Source of the DNA: Kordiimonas aquimaris
GTDB taxonomy: Bacteria; Pseudomonadota; Alphaproteobacteria; Sphingomonadales; Kordiimonadaceae
Assembly (NCBI RefSeq): GCF_025574485.1
Contig: NZ_JAOBPO010000008.1
Span: forward strand, 1-49,891
Direction of reading: 5' to 3'
Length of the DNA stretch: 49,891 nucleotides
Below, in pieces: positions 32,881 to 42,214 of this stretch (position 1 is its first letter; each line of letters starts with the position of its first letter). Below the pieces are notes generated by a model, which was not told where the DNA came from, ran no database searches, and was given only the letters and a program-made list of their open reading frames with translations. The position numbers were made by a program, and so were the translations under genes.

Positions 32881-32984
32881 AATTTTCTATTACGTTTGTT
32901 ATTAAATTATTTCAATGACTTCATAGCTGATTAATCAGATTCATAACCTGAAGGCCGTAGATTCAAATCCTACTCCAGCAACCA
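32846..32984 (+). repeat. tRNA-fMet-derived repeat, copy 3 (best-preserved acceptor end)
   Basis: The AT-rich left block (32846-32930) shares AAGACTCACA-AAAATTTT with copy 1. The anticodon arm (TCAGATTCATAACCTGA, one change) has CAT at 32942-32944. The T arm with TTCAAAT and the acceptor end GCAACCA (32978-32984), including CCA, are intact. CCA-ended 3' tRNA pieces without a 5' half are what site-specific integration into a tRNA gene leaves at the distal end. It separates modules B and C. Confidence 0.8.
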
Positions 32985-33325
32985 AAATAGTTGAAGTGCA
33001 TAGGGCTATGTGTCAGCATTTGACTTGGGTTGGGTTTATTAATTGTTCATATGGTACATTGCCCATAATGTTTTAAGTCACAAATCTGCTGAGATTTGCG
33101 ACAGTGAGCATTTGATTAAATAGGTAATGCGGTCATATAGTGGGGTCGCGGAGATACCTCTTTGTTAATTTGAAGATGAGTTCAATTAATGGCGTTGAGG
33201 TCTTGGGGGAGGCGAAATTGAACAGGCATGCACACTTCCTGGCTTCTTGCTGAAAACTTCGGGTTTATAATTTGCTTTTAAATAAGGCTTAATTTCAGGA
33301 CCCCTATTCAGGATTGGAATACGAA
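32985..33325. other. Non-coding stretch before module C
   Basis: I see no gene or strong repeat in these 340 bases. It presumably carries the promoter of the 33326-42131 gene set. Confidence 0.5.
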
Positions 33326-34228
33326 ATGAAAGTACGGCATCTTCCTCTTGCAGCGCTGACATATGCAATTTGTTTTTTTATGCCGTTAACGCTTAATGCC
33401 GATGATTTTCCGTTCGCTGACATTGCAGGTGGCGGACAAGAAGAAATGCCTAATCCCACGCAAGAAGCCACTGTCAGGCCAGGTCTGATAGACTTATGGA
33501 AGTCTGGGAAGCCAGCGTTTGGCGAGTATACAACCCCACGCCATAGAGAAGAGGTCGAGAGTTCACAAGAGCCCCCCCTATTCACAGTGCAGATGGGCCG
33601 TGACCTAGCCGCCAACCCACTTTTGGACTACGTCTTTCTAAACCTTGAACAATATTACAATGCAGACTCAGTTCGTGGCGCCTTAGAAGGTCTTCGCTAT
33701 GACGGCGCCGATTCCGTAAAAACATTATTGGTTCGTATTCCTCCAATCTATCAGGATGGTGTAGACATCTCCCGAGCGCGGGCTAAAGAAGCTCTTGATC
33801 TCGGTGCTGACGGTGTTGTGCTGCCTCATATTCGAAGCGCTGAAGAGGCTCGTGTAGCCGTATCGTTTTTTGATGATTACAATGTCTGGTCTCCAAAAAA
33901 CCCGGACGGCAAAATCGTTGTAATGCTTTTAGTAGAAGATCCGAATGTATTCGCCGAACTTGAGGAAATAGCTAATATTCCAGGCTACAGTTCGTTGGCG
34001 TGTGGCATCGGCAGCCTCACCCAGGCGCTGGGCGGAGACAGGGAGGCGGCCGAAGTACTCAATCAACAAGTTCTCGCGCATAGTAAACGTGCAGGCATGG
34101 TTGATCTGATTACTGCAACCGAAGAAACGATGGCACTGCGAGTAAAGCAGGGCTTCCTTGGGTTATTGCCTATTGGTCCTAATAAGGATGCCGCCATTCG
34201 AGTGGGCAGAGCTGCTGCAGATAGCTAG
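33326..34228 (+). CDS. Exported HpcH/HpaI aldolase-like protein with altered active site
   Basis: The start at ATG 33326 gives 300 residues with a signal peptide ending near LNADD. The TIM-barrel fold of HpcH/HpaI class II aldolases is recognisable: LLDYVFLNLEQ, LVRIPP, GADGVVLPHIRSAEEARVAV, LLVEDPNVFAELEEIANIPGY and GIGSLTQALG. Compared with E. coli HpaI, the metal ligand Glu (E204) and the Arg (R137) are kept. The catalytic His of the EH motif is Gln (Q109), and the second metal ligand, the Asp of GPxDLS, is Ser (S230). Periplasmic location is unusual for an aldolase. It may therefore have a different reaction or a binding role. It is the first gene of module C. Confidence 0.8.
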   Translation: MKVRHLPLAALTYAICFFMPLTLNADDFPFADIAGGGQEEMPNPTQEATVRPGLIDLWKSGKPAFGEYTTPRHREEVESSQEPPLFTVQMGRDLAANPLLDYVFLNLEQYYNADSVRGALEGLRYDGADSVKTLLVRIPPIYQDGVDISRARAKEALDLGADGVVLPHIRSAEEARVAVSFFDDYNVWSPKNPDGKIVVMLLVEDPNVFAELEEIANIPGYSSLACGIGSLTQALGGDREAAEVLNQQVLAHSKRAGMVDLITATEETMALRVKQGFLGLLPIGPNKDAAIRVGRAAADS

Positions 34229-34310
34229 CTTTCATATTCCGACTGAACCTAAGTCTCGGTTTTTCATAGGATAACCTTTTTTAGTTAGTAAATGACTGTC
34301 AGGAGCTAAA

Positions 34311-34652
34311 ATGGAAAAGACCACTTCACGCCGCGCTTTGCTTTTACGATGCCTCCAGTTACCTATTGGAGGAAGCGCTCTTCTCGGGCTGGCGGCTTGC
34401 AGCAGCGACAGCGGGACCTCAAAGGTCTGCGCCGATGAAAGTAAAATGACTGCTGCGGAAAAAAGCTTACGTCGTACTTTGAGTTATACTGAAACTTCAC
34501 CAGACCCGGCCAAAACATGTTCAGACTGTGAGTTCTTTAAAACGGCAACGGACACAGGTGGGTGTGGTACATGTGAGATGTTTGGTGGCAAGCAAGCGAA
34601 TTCGGGTGGCTACTGTGTATCTTGGAGTGTTGATCCGCAGGGTGCAGCTTAA
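34311..34652 (+). CDS. High-potential iron-sulfur protein (HiPIP)
   Basis: This 113-residue protein has a twin-arginine signal (TSRRALLL) that runs into a lipobox-like LAAC at residues 27-30. The mature part has the HiPIP cysteine pattern C70-x2-C73, C88 and C102 with the flanking CEFF, CEMFGG and GGYCVSW motifs; C85 is additional. HiPIPs carry one [4Fe-4S] cluster and shuttle electrons in the periplasm. The next gene is a triheme cytochrome, so it likely carries electrons to or from that protein. Confidence 0.9.
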   Translation: MEKTTSRRALLLRCLQLPIGGSALLGLAACSSDSGTSKVCADESKMTAAEKSLRRTLSYTETSPDPAKTCSDCEFFKTATDTGGCGTCEMFGGKQANSGGYCVSWSVDPQGAA

Positions 34653-34752
34653 ACCTCCTGATGCATAATCAGTAGGGACATAAATAACAGTGCCTTGATT
34701 TCGGTGGATTAAGAATTGTGCTTAAGAAAGCAGTCAAACACAGAGGATAAGA

Positions 34753-36060
34753 ATGATTAAGTTTCTTTTTAATCGCCGCAACCCTAATAGCTCCCCGCAT
34801 GTGCCTACATCAGCTATTTTCAATAGGATGATGCTAACCTCCATTTTAACACTGGGCCTAATGAATTTGTCGGCTATTACTCATGCAGATGACTTATCTG
34901 ATGTAGAGAAAGCTGGGAAATATCTTGTCGCTGCTGGTAACTGTGTGAGCTGTCATACAAGCGAAAATGGAAGCCCATTTGCAGGTGGGCTTGCTTTTGA
35001 AACGCCGTTTGGGACGATATATTCAACAAATATTAGTTCCGATCCAGAGTTAGGCATTGGCGGGTGGAGCCTTGAAGAGTTCGAGGCAGCGTTAAGGCAC
35101 GGGGAAAGGCCTGACGGCGAAAACCTTTATCCAGTGTTCCCTTACACCTCGTACACACTAATCAGCGACGAAGATGTTGCATCGATTTACGCGTTTCTCA
35201 AGACTGTTGAGCCAGTGAAATATACGCCGCCGGAGAATGATCTGGGTTTCCCATACAACCAGCGCTGGGCCGTGGGGCTGTGGAAAGCTTTGTACTTCGA
35301 TGAGGGGCGATTTGAGCCAGAGCAGGCACAAACCAAGCAATGGAACCGTGGTGCCTATTTGGTCGAAGGGCTTGGTCATTGCGGCATGTGCCACTCGCCG
35401 CGGAATTTTATGGGTGCAATCGATACTGACCTCGCCATGACTGGGGGTACTTATATGACGCACGTCGAGAGCAAACTCTCGGCATGGTCAGCACCAAACC
35501 TCACGTCTGCGGATAATGGCCTGTCGATGTGGCATGAAGAAGATATCAAAAATTATCTGAAGCTGGGCGTTAGTGCGCGTGCGGGTGTATTTGGGCCAAT
35601 GAACAAGGTGGTGATGAATAGCACCCGGCATATGTCAGCGGAGGATGTGACCGCGATGGCTGTGTATTTGAAGAGCCTGCCTGCTAACTCTCAGGATACT
35701 AATCCACCTGCAGCAGATACGACTATTCAGGCTGGTTCTGTACAGTACGATATTCATTGCGGCACCTGTCATCTGCCAACGGGACAAGGTTCCCCAAATA
35801 CGGGGCCTACGTTGATTGGCAGTCCAGTAGTTCTGGACACCGATCCATCGTCGCTAATTAATATTACTCTGTTCGGTGCTCAGACACCCAAGATTGCACC
35901 GTCGGACGAATGGAATTCAAGGCGTTGGCAGCATATGAATCCTTTTGCCGCGAAATTGAATGATAAACAAGTAGCCGATCTTCTAAGTTTTATACGTAGT
36001 TCGTGGGGGCACAAAGCAGGCGCAGTAAGCTCAGAACAGGTGACAACACAGCGCAAATAG
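34753..36060 (+). CDS. Triheme cytochrome c (alcohol/gluconate dehydrogenase subunit type)
   Basis: This 435-residue exported protein has three CxxCH haem sites: C64-VS-C67-H68, C210-GM-C213-H214 and C336-GT-C339-H340. The order of three cytochrome domains and the text (YLVAAGNCVSCHT, FAGGLAFETPFGTIYSTNI, YLVEGLGHCGMCHSPRN) match the membrane-bound cytochrome subunit of alcohol, gluconate and fructose dehydrogenases, which pass electrons to quinone or to a terminal oxidase. No flavin or quinoprotein dehydrogenase is next to it, so the electron donor is probably another module C protein. The signal segment is at about 26-45. Confidence 0.9.
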   Translation: MIKFLFNRRNPNSSPHVPTSAIFNRMMLTSILTLGLMNLSAITHADDLSDVEKAGKYLVAAGNCVSCHTSENGSPFAGGLAFETPFGTIYSTNISSDPELGIGGWSLEEFEAALRHGERPDGENLYPVFPYTSYTLISDEDVASIYAFLKTVEPVKYTPPENDLGFPYNQRWAVGLWKALYFDEGRFEPEQAQTKQWNRGAYLVEGLGHCGMCHSPRNFMGAIDTDLAMTGGTYMTHVESKLSAWSAPNLTSADNGLSMWHEEDIKNYLKLGVSARAGVFGPMNKVVMNSTRHMSAEDVTAMAVYLKSLPANSQDTNPPAADTTIQAGSVQYDIHCGTCHLPTGQGSPNTGPTLIGSPVVLDTDPSSLINITLFGAQTPKIAPSDEWNSRRWQHMNPFAAKLNDKQVADLLSFIRSSWGHKAGAVSSEQVTTQRK

Positions 36061-36225
36061 TTTGAGCGCAAAAAATGAAACCGAGCTGCTCACATGGGTA
36101 CTTTGTACTATTTGCCGTGCGATGAACTATAGTTGACAGATTACGTGAAAACGGTTTCAGTATAAGCGTATTACTATCGAATAGGTTTCCTGGGTGGAGG
36201 TGCCTGATAGTGCCAGACTGAAATT

Positions 36226-36245
36226 TTTGTTATTCAAGTAACAAA
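36226..36245. promoter_or_regulatory. Inverted repeat before the DUF1592 gene
   Basis: TTTGTTA-TTCAAG-TAACAAA is a perfect 7-bp inverted repeat in the 275-base gap between the cytochrome and the DUF1592 gene. It may be a regulator site or a hairpin. Nothing else is recognised in this gap. Confidence 0.3.
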
Positions 36246-36335
36246 GCCTGTAAACTCCGCGACATTTTCTGATGTGTCCGATGTAACCGGGTATTGCTGG
36301 CGAGGGTCTTAGGGAGCACTAATCAGGGGGGTAAA

Positions 36336-38072
36336 ATGCACTTATTTGTGATAACTTTGGTTCGCAGGACCATGGTTTATCTGTTGGTTGCGGCGACGCT
36401 TGTTGGCTGTTCCGAGTCAGGTCCAGCCGAACCCGAAACGCAGGGCGCTCAACCTCGGATGAGGCTTGTTACCACGGATCAATATGTCAATACATTGATG
36501 TATGTATTCGGGTCTAGTGTCCATACGCAAGGAGAGTTCTCTCCCGCAGAACGAACAGAGGGATTGCTGGCGAACGGCGCAGCTGTGGCAGGCGTTAGTG
36601 CCTCTCTGCTCGAACAGTTCCAGCGGACAGCTGCTAGCGTGGCGGCTCAAGTGGTGGATGAAGGACATCGTCATTACCTAATCCCTTGCAAGCCTGCATC
36701 CGAAGATGCAGCAGACAACGTTTGTGCAACTGAGTTTCTATCGAAAACAGGGCGTCTTCTTTTTGGGCGTGCCTTGAACGATGCCGAAATCACGGCATAT
36801 GTAGCAAGCGCTGAAACAGCAGCCGAAAGTTTGGAGGACTTTTACCGAGGGCTGGCGACAGCGCTGGAAGGAATGTTGATAAGCCCTGACTTTTTGTTTG
36901 TCTTGGAGAATGCCGAACCAGATCCGAGAACTCCCGGCAAACTCCGTCTTGATGCATATTCGGTCGCCTCGCGTCTCAGTTACTTTTTTTGGAATGCCAG
37001 CCCGGATGCCGAATTGTTGGACGCCGCTGAGAGTGGTGAGTTGCAGACAGAAGATGGCCTCGCGCGCGCCGTTGATAGAATGTTGGCGAGCCCGAGACTA
37101 GATAGTGGCATGCGGGCTTTTTTCGATGACATGTTTGCTTTTGACGACTTTAACACGCTCTCAAAGGATCCGCTCATCTATCCGACTTTCACAAGTGTAA
37201 CGGCTGTGGCTGCACGTGAGCAGACGTTGCGCACGGTGATCAATCATTTGATCAACAATGAAGAAGATTATCGTGACTTGTTCACAACGCGGTCAACCTT
37301 CATATCGCCGGAGTTGGCTGTACTTTACGACATGCCTGCGCCGTCTGGGTGGACGCCTTATACTTTTCCGCCCGACAGTCTAAGGGCCGGGTTGCTTACG
37401 CATGTTAGTTTCCTGGCTTTGCACGCACACCCTGGACGTAGTTCGCCGACACTACGTGGTAAAGCACTACGTGAATTGCTGCTATGCCAGCATGTGCCAC
37501 CTCCGCCTCCGGATGTCGATTTCTCGGTCATAATGGATGCCAATGCGCATTACCCTACACAACGGGAACGTGTGGCGGCTCATCTTGAGAATCCTTCATG
37601 CGCTGGTTGCCACAGAGTTACTGACCCAACTGGACTATCGCTGGAGAATTTCAATGGCGAAGGGCGAGTGCGGTTAAGGGAAAATAACGTTCTGATTGAT
37701 GCAACCGGTGACCTAGATGGTGTGAAATTTGAAAACGTGGTAGGTTTGGGGCAAGCTTTACGTAATAATACGGCTTTGCCGGCATGTTTGGTCCAGCGCC
37801 TCTATAGTTATGGATCAGGCGGGCCAACCGGCGCGCAAGACAATCAACTACTAGAGTACTTCAATGAGCGTTTTGCAGCTGGTGGATATCGATTACCTAA
37901 CCTGCTGCGCACGATAGGATTGAGTGAATCGTTTTCGCGAGTGAAAGATGGTTGGAGCCCTGCGCCAATGGAGCCAGAACCTGATGTTGACAACAGTCCT
38001 GAGCAGCACATTGCCAGTAATACTCATAACGCTGAGCCAACGGTTCAATCTGTAGAAGGTGTGAAGAAATGA
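36336..38072 (+). CDS. DUF1592/DUF1588-type lipoprotein with C-terminal haem motif
   Basis: The start at ATG 36336 follows a GGGGGG-rich site; 578 residues. A lipobox ends at C25 (ATLVGC). The order of regions fits the planctomycete-type DUF1587/1595/1592/1588/1585 family: RLVTTDQYVNTL at the start, ALEGMLISPDFLFVLE, SRLSYFFWNASPD, RAGLLTHVSFLALHAHPGRSSPTLRGK, then CAGCH (the cytochrome c-like motif of DUF1588) and a DUF1585 tail with YSYGSGG. The function is unknown; the haem motif suggests electron transfer. It is always a good partner of DUF1552 genes, and one follows here with ATGA overlap. Confidence 0.85.
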   Translation: MHLFVITLVRRTMVYLLVAATLVGCSESGPAEPETQGAQPRMRLVTTDQYVNTLMYVFGSSVHTQGEFSPAERTEGLLANGAAVAGVSASLLEQFQRTAASVAAQVVDEGHRHYLIPCKPASEDAADNVCATEFLSKTGRLLFGRALNDAEITAYVASAETAAESLEDFYRGLATALEGMLISPDFLFVLENAEPDPRTPGKLRLDAYSVASRLSYFFWNASPDAELLDAAESGELQTEDGLARAVDRMLASPRLDSGMRAFFDDMFAFDDFNTLSKDPLIYPTFTSVTAVAAREQTLRTVINHLINNEEDYRDLFTTRSTFISPELAVLYDMPAPSGWTPYTFPPDSLRAGLLTHVSFLALHAHPGRSSPTLRGKALRELLLCQHVPPPPPDVDFSVIMDANAHYPTQRERVAAHLENPSCAGCHRVTDPTGLSLENFNGEGRVRLRENNVLIDATGDLDGVKFENVVGLGQALRNNTALPACLVQRLYSYGSGGPTGAQDNQLLEYFNERFAAGGYRLPNLLRTIGLSESFSRVKDGWSPAPMEPEPDVDNSPEQHIASNTHNAEPTVQSVEGVKK

Positions 38073-39406
38073 AAAACTTAAGCAGACGCCGCGTGTTAAG
38101 AGGAATGTTAAGAGGGGGTGCGGTAACAATTGCACTACCCATGCTGGATTGCTTTTTAAATGGAAATGGTACCGCTCTGGCTTCGGGTGCTCCCATGCCG
38201 GTCAGGTTCGGGACATGGGGTTATGGGCTTGGAATGACGGCGAACATCTTCGTGCCTAAAAAGTATGGTTCTGGTTACGATCTCCCCGAGGAAATTGAAT
38301 CGTGGGCACCAGTGCGGGATCATATCAATCTGTTCACAAATGCTTCAGCCTTTCCGGACGATTCTCCTGTACCGTGCCATCACACTGGCTGGGTAATTGG
38401 GAGAACGGGCGTTGCACCAAAGGATGGACAATCAATCCCTGGCGAAACTATTGATGTCACTGTTGCCAACCAAGTTGGTGGCACTACGCGCTTCAAGTCG
38501 CTCACTGCGACTGCAACCGCTGACGTTCGCAGCACCTATAGCTACGAGAATGCCACCACGCCCAATGCACCCGAGTGGTCACCGCTGAAATTCTACAACC
38601 GCCTTTTTGGGCCGGAATTCCCGAACCCTAATGCAGAATCGTTCACGCCTGATCCGGAAGTTATGGTCCGAAAAAGCGTTCTATCAGGTGTGATGGATCA
38701 GACACGGTCGTTGATGCGGCAAGTCGGCGCAGAAGACCGACAGCGCCTCGACCAATATTTTACCGGATTGCGTCAATTAGAGAACCAGTTTGCCCAGCGC
38801 CTTAAAAAACCCGAGCCAATTGCAGGTTGTCGCCCTGGCCAAGCGCCGATAGCTGACCCTCCTATGGACAAGACTGCTGAGTCAGTAGCGCTGCGGCACC
38901 GCATGATGACCGAACTGCTTGTCATGGCTGTGGCTTGTGACCAGACCCGAGTTATCAACATGGTGTATTCAGGTGCGGCATCGGTGGTTATTAAGCCAGG
39001 GTATGAAAAGCCAGCTCACACGACAACTCATGAAGAGCCCGTAGATAAAAAGTTGGGTTATCAGCCGAATGCTTCATGGTTTACACGCAGAACAATGGAA
39101 AGCTGGGCAGAATTCGTTGGTGCATTCGCAAGCGTCAAAGAAGGCGACGGAACATTGCTTGATAATATGTTGATATATGCAACTACTGATCATGGATATG
39201 CTCGTTTCCATACCTTAGATGGCATGCCTGTTCTTACCGCTGGACGTGCCGGAGGCAAAGTTAAAACAGGGATGCATATCGATATGGGTGGCGGCTCTGT
39301 AACACAAGTAGGTTACACTGCTATGCGTGTGATGGGCGTGGACACGCCGTCGTGGGGCTCCAAAAGCAATAAAGTATCCTCTGCACTCGGTGATATGCTC
39401 GTTTGA
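38069..39406 (+). CDS. DUF1552 protein with Tat signal
   Basis: This 445-residue protein starts with a twin-arginine signal (LSRRRVLRGMLRGG) and has the DUF1552 layout, including FGTWGYGLG, CHHTGWVIGR, TYSYENATTPN, YFTGLRQLENQF and a C-terminal ATTDHGYARFHTLDGMPVLTAGRAGGK (in two parts). The family is related to DUF1501/alkaline-phosphatase-like folds by its TDHG segment. Tat export suggests a folded, metal-containing protein. It overlaps the DUF1592 gene. The two families are found together in many genomes, but their reaction is not established. Confidence 0.87.
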   Translation: MKNLSRRRVLRGMLRGGAVTIALPMLDCFLNGNGTALASGAPMPVRFGTWGYGLGMTANIFVPKKYGSGYDLPEEIESWAPVRDHINLFTNASAFPDDSPVPCHHTGWVIGRTGVAPKDGQSIPGETIDVTVANQVGGTTRFKSLTATATADVRSTYSYENATTPNAPEWSPLKFYNRLFGPEFPNPNAESFTPDPEVMVRKSVLSGVMDQTRSLMRQVGAEDRQRLDQYFTGLRQLENQFAQRLKKPEPIAGCRPGQAPIADPPMDKTAESVALRHRMMTELLVMAVACDQTRVINMVYSGAASVVIKPGYEKPAHTTTHEEPVDKKLGYQPNASWFTRRTMESWAEFVGAFASVKEGDGTLLDNMLIYATTDHGYARFHTLDGMPVLTAGRAGGKVKTGMHIDMGGGSVTQVGYTAMRVMGVDTPSWGSKSNKVSSALGDMLV

Positions 39407-39499
39407 GTGAGGCAGTGAGTTGAGTGTGCGTTTGCGAAGATACGCCGCATACTCTCAATTCAAAGGAAGATATACGCTGTATATAAGTAAGGCTGGAAA

Positions 39500-40954
39500 A
39501 TGAACAGATATGTGGACACAACAAGTCGCCGTTTCGCATTCATTATGCTGAAAAGTGGATTACTTGCCATAACTGTTGCGCTGAATATAAGTGCTGTGAG
39601 TGCAGCCGACACAGATGTGGTCGCTTCAAATCTTGAGGATTTTGAATATTGGCAGTCGCCAAATAGCCAAGTGCTTGAAGAATATATCGACGTTCCAATG
39701 CCGCCCGAATTTCAGGTGCTGGCTACAGAATTGGAAGGACCGGTTTTTGCTGATGCGGGCGGGCGGACACTATATAGGTGGCCGCTAAAAAACCTACGCA
39801 ATGGGTCAACTGGTGACCGAAAAGACGGCAATAAATCTGTGTGTACGGATGAAGTTATGCAGGTGACATCAGGCCTTATGAGTCCATACCCACCCGGGCT
39901 AGTGTTGCCCAATCTCGACAAGCGTCCGAGTTGCGTTGAGATATGGCCGCCTGTACTTGCTGACGAAGGTTCCGAGCCAGTAGGTAAATGGACATTAATC
40001 GAGCGAGATGATGAGACAAAACAGTGGGCCTTTGATGGGTACCCGTTGTATTTTTCTACTTTGGACCAGCAGTCGGGGGACGTTCTGGGTGGCACTAAAA
40101 TTCAGGGCGGTGGCGGCTCGCCGGCGGGCCGTGTACCTGTAGGTCCACCTTCTGCACATCCACCATTATTTCAAGTTATTGCTATGGCTACTGGGAGAAT
40201 GATCGTTACTGAGGATCGGTATTCAGTATATAGCTTTGAGGGTGATGAGCCCAATAAGTCAAATTGCTATAACAGCTGCCTTAATAACTGGACGCCTGTA
40301 CTGGCATCAGTGTCGGCGGTAGAACAAGGCAAATGGACAGTTATCGAGCGTTCGCCCGGTGTGCGTCAGTGGGCCTTTTGGGGCAAGCCGCTTTATACTT
40401 ATAACCTTGATACTCTCGGCGTTAGTCGCATTGGCAGCGATGTGCCCGGGTGGCACAATGTCTATACACAGCGCTCTCTGGCCCCTCCGCCGGAAAATTT
40501 TTCTGTTCAGGCGGCACGTATTGGCCATGTGCTAGCAGATGGAAACGGCAAAACAGTTTATGTTTACAACTGCGGGGATGATGCCTACGACCAGCTGGCT
40601 TGCGATAATCCGGACACTGATCAGGAGTATCGTTTAGCAATTTGTGGCAACGGCGACCCGAAAGTTTGCCGTGAGACTTTTCCGTATGTTATCGCGCTAG
40701 AAAATGCGACGAGTGAAAGCCGGCTGTGGAGTGTGATGAAAATCGATCCAAATACCGGTCACCGTGCCTTAGAAGGGCAAGTGGACGGGATAAATGTTTG
40801 GGCTTACCGCGCCCGGCCAGTGTTCACTTTCACGGGCGATACTGAGCCAGGAGATGCGAACGGTGACGCATTCGGTGAGTTTAACGGCTACCGTAATGGC
40901 TTCAAAGCCTTCTGGCTGCGTGATGATTATCTGACGAATGCTTATAGACGATGA
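39500..40954 (+). CDS. Exported protein with PF03640-type repeats
   Basis: This 484-residue protein has a signal peptide (about 14-36, ending VSAAD). It holds repeated units of the secreted-repeat family PF03640: GGRTLYRWPL with CVEIWPPVLA, WAFDGYPLYFS, then YSVYSFEGDEPNKSNCYNSCLNNWTPVLA and WAFWGKPLYTY, and a third, weaker unit near GKTVYVYN. The motif pairs a Tyr/Phe strand with paired cysteines (SNCYNSC). Family members are thought to be electron-transfer or binding proteins, without firm proof. The ATG at 39500 is closely followed by a charged, twin-Arg-like RR. It belongs with the redox genes around it. Confidence 0.8.
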   Translation: MNRYVDTTSRRFAFIMLKSGLLAITVALNISAVSAADTDVVASNLEDFEYWQSPNSQVLEEYIDVPMPPEFQVLATELEGPVFADAGGRTLYRWPLKNLRNGSTGDRKDGNKSVCTDEVMQVTSGLMSPYPPGLVLPNLDKRPSCVEIWPPVLADEGSEPVGKWTLIERDDETKQWAFDGYPLYFSTLDQQSGDVLGGTKIQGGGGSPAGRVPVGPPSAHPPLFQVIAMATGRMIVTEDRYSVYSFEGDEPNKSNCYNSCLNNWTPVLASVSAVEQGKWTVIERSPGVRQWAFWGKPLYTYNLDTLGVSRIGSDVPGWHNVYTQRSLAPPPENFSVQAARIGHVLADGNGKTVYVYNCGDDAYDQLACDNPDTDQEYRLAICGNGDPKVCRETFPYVIALENATSESRLWSVMKIDPNTGHRALEGQVDGINVWAYRARPVFTFTGDTEPGDANGDAFGEFNGYRNGFKAFWLRDDYLTNAYRR

Positions 40955-40991
40955 TTGGTCTTAAGGGCATTGGGCCGCAGAGGAGTAACCT

Positions 40992-42131
40992 ATGAATAAT
41001 AGTGGAAAATACCTGCAATCAAGGTTGTCGAATATATCCCGAATATTACCGCGCATAGCAGTGGCGGCAACCTTGCTGACCGGCAGCGGCACGATCTTGT
41101 TGAGCGGAAGCGATGCTGCGCTAGCTGAGGCCCCTCCTGGTGGCCGGATTGGTTATGTTCTGACAAACAGAATGTATGCGGTTTACGAGACTGACGAGAG
41201 TGTTCAATGCCCTGATGGTTTAAATCTTGGGCCTCGCGAACTGTTTGCCAAGCGCTTTCCTGACGATGGTACTAAACGCACTGTTGTCGAGACACAGTTG
41301 AAACTCGAGGGAGAGAATTGGCATTCGAATGCTGAGGAAAACCTAGTAGCCCCTTACCGAGAGCCGCAGGGTAATATTTCGTATGGGCTTAATCTTGATG
41401 GGCAAACCGGACCCAATGATTTCCAAAGCCCGGACGGTGAAGATGGAATTGATAACCAGTTTTACCGTGTGGTTGGCTGTACCAACAACTATATGAAAGC
41501 AGGTTCGCTTCGTCACTTCGTTAACGTGTTTATGGTGCAATATAACAGCAACCGCTGGGTGTTTGAATTGACAGGTGTTGATGATTTGACCAACGACGAC
41601 GAAGTAACATTAACCACGTATCGCGGCCGCGACCCGTTGCTAGCGGATGCTACTGGTGAAGGTTACATTCCCGGCGGAACACAGCGTATTGATATGCGTT
41701 GGGGCAAAGAGTTTATTATGCAGATTCAGGGCAAGATTGTTGATGGGATACTTACCACAGAACCTATTGAACATATCAAGGTGCCTGCGAGTTCTACGTT
41801 CAATACCAACGGATACGAGTCTTATCTCGGCCTTCGTTTTCAGCTTGCCCTGACGCCCAAGGCGGCAAAAGGCACGATGGCAGGCTTCATGGACATCGAT
41901 AAGTTTCGCCATTGGCGGAACACGACTTGGTCAACGCATCATCAGAGCTACGGGCAAGAATCTGCTAGTTCCATGTATAGCGCTTTACATCGTCACGCAG
42001 ACGGTTATCCAGATGCGGTAACTGGGCAGAATACTGCGATTTCTATGGCTCAGGAAGTGACGTTCGTGCAGACTTACATTATGCATCCGAGCGAAAAAAC
42101 GAACCAGGTGGCCGCAGCCTCTCTCAATTAA
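40992..42131 (+). CDS. Exported protein of unknown function (module C end)
   Basis: This 379-residue protein has a GAGGAG ribosome site and a signal peptide of about 46 residues (ending ALAEA). The mature part is rich in Tyr, Asn and Gly, with only two cysteines (C72 and C148 approximately) and no transmembrane segment. A probable beta-rich fold is suggested by the alternating strands in the middle (RWVFELTGVDDL, EVTLTTYRG). I do not recognise the family. It starts 37 bases after the PF03640 protein and is likely co-transcribed with it as the last gene of module C. Confidence 0.75.
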   Translation: MNNSGKYLQSRLSNISRILPRIAVAATLLTGSGTILLSGSDAALAEAPPGGRIGYVLTNRMYAVYETDESVQCPDGLNLGPRELFAKRFPDDGTKRTVVETQLKLEGENWHSNAEENLVAPYREPQGNISYGLNLDGQTGPNDFQSPDGEDGIDNQFYRVVGCTNNYMKAGSLRHFVNVFMVQYNSNRWVFELTGVDDLTNDDEVTLTTYRGRDPLLADATGEGYIPGGTQRIDMRWGKEFIMQIQGKIVDGILTTEPIEHIKVPASSTFNTNGYESYLGLRFQLALTPKAAKGTMAGFMDIDKFRHWRNTTWSTHHQSYGQESASSMYSALHRHADGYPDAVTGQNTAISMAQEVTFVQTYIMHPSEKTNQVAAASLN

Positions 42132-42214
42132 GTGTATTCTCACTATCAAAAAGAAGGCATTCGCTGGTAGTGTTGTTCGGTCTAAAATTATTAGAGTAAG
42201 GCCTGCTGGATTTT

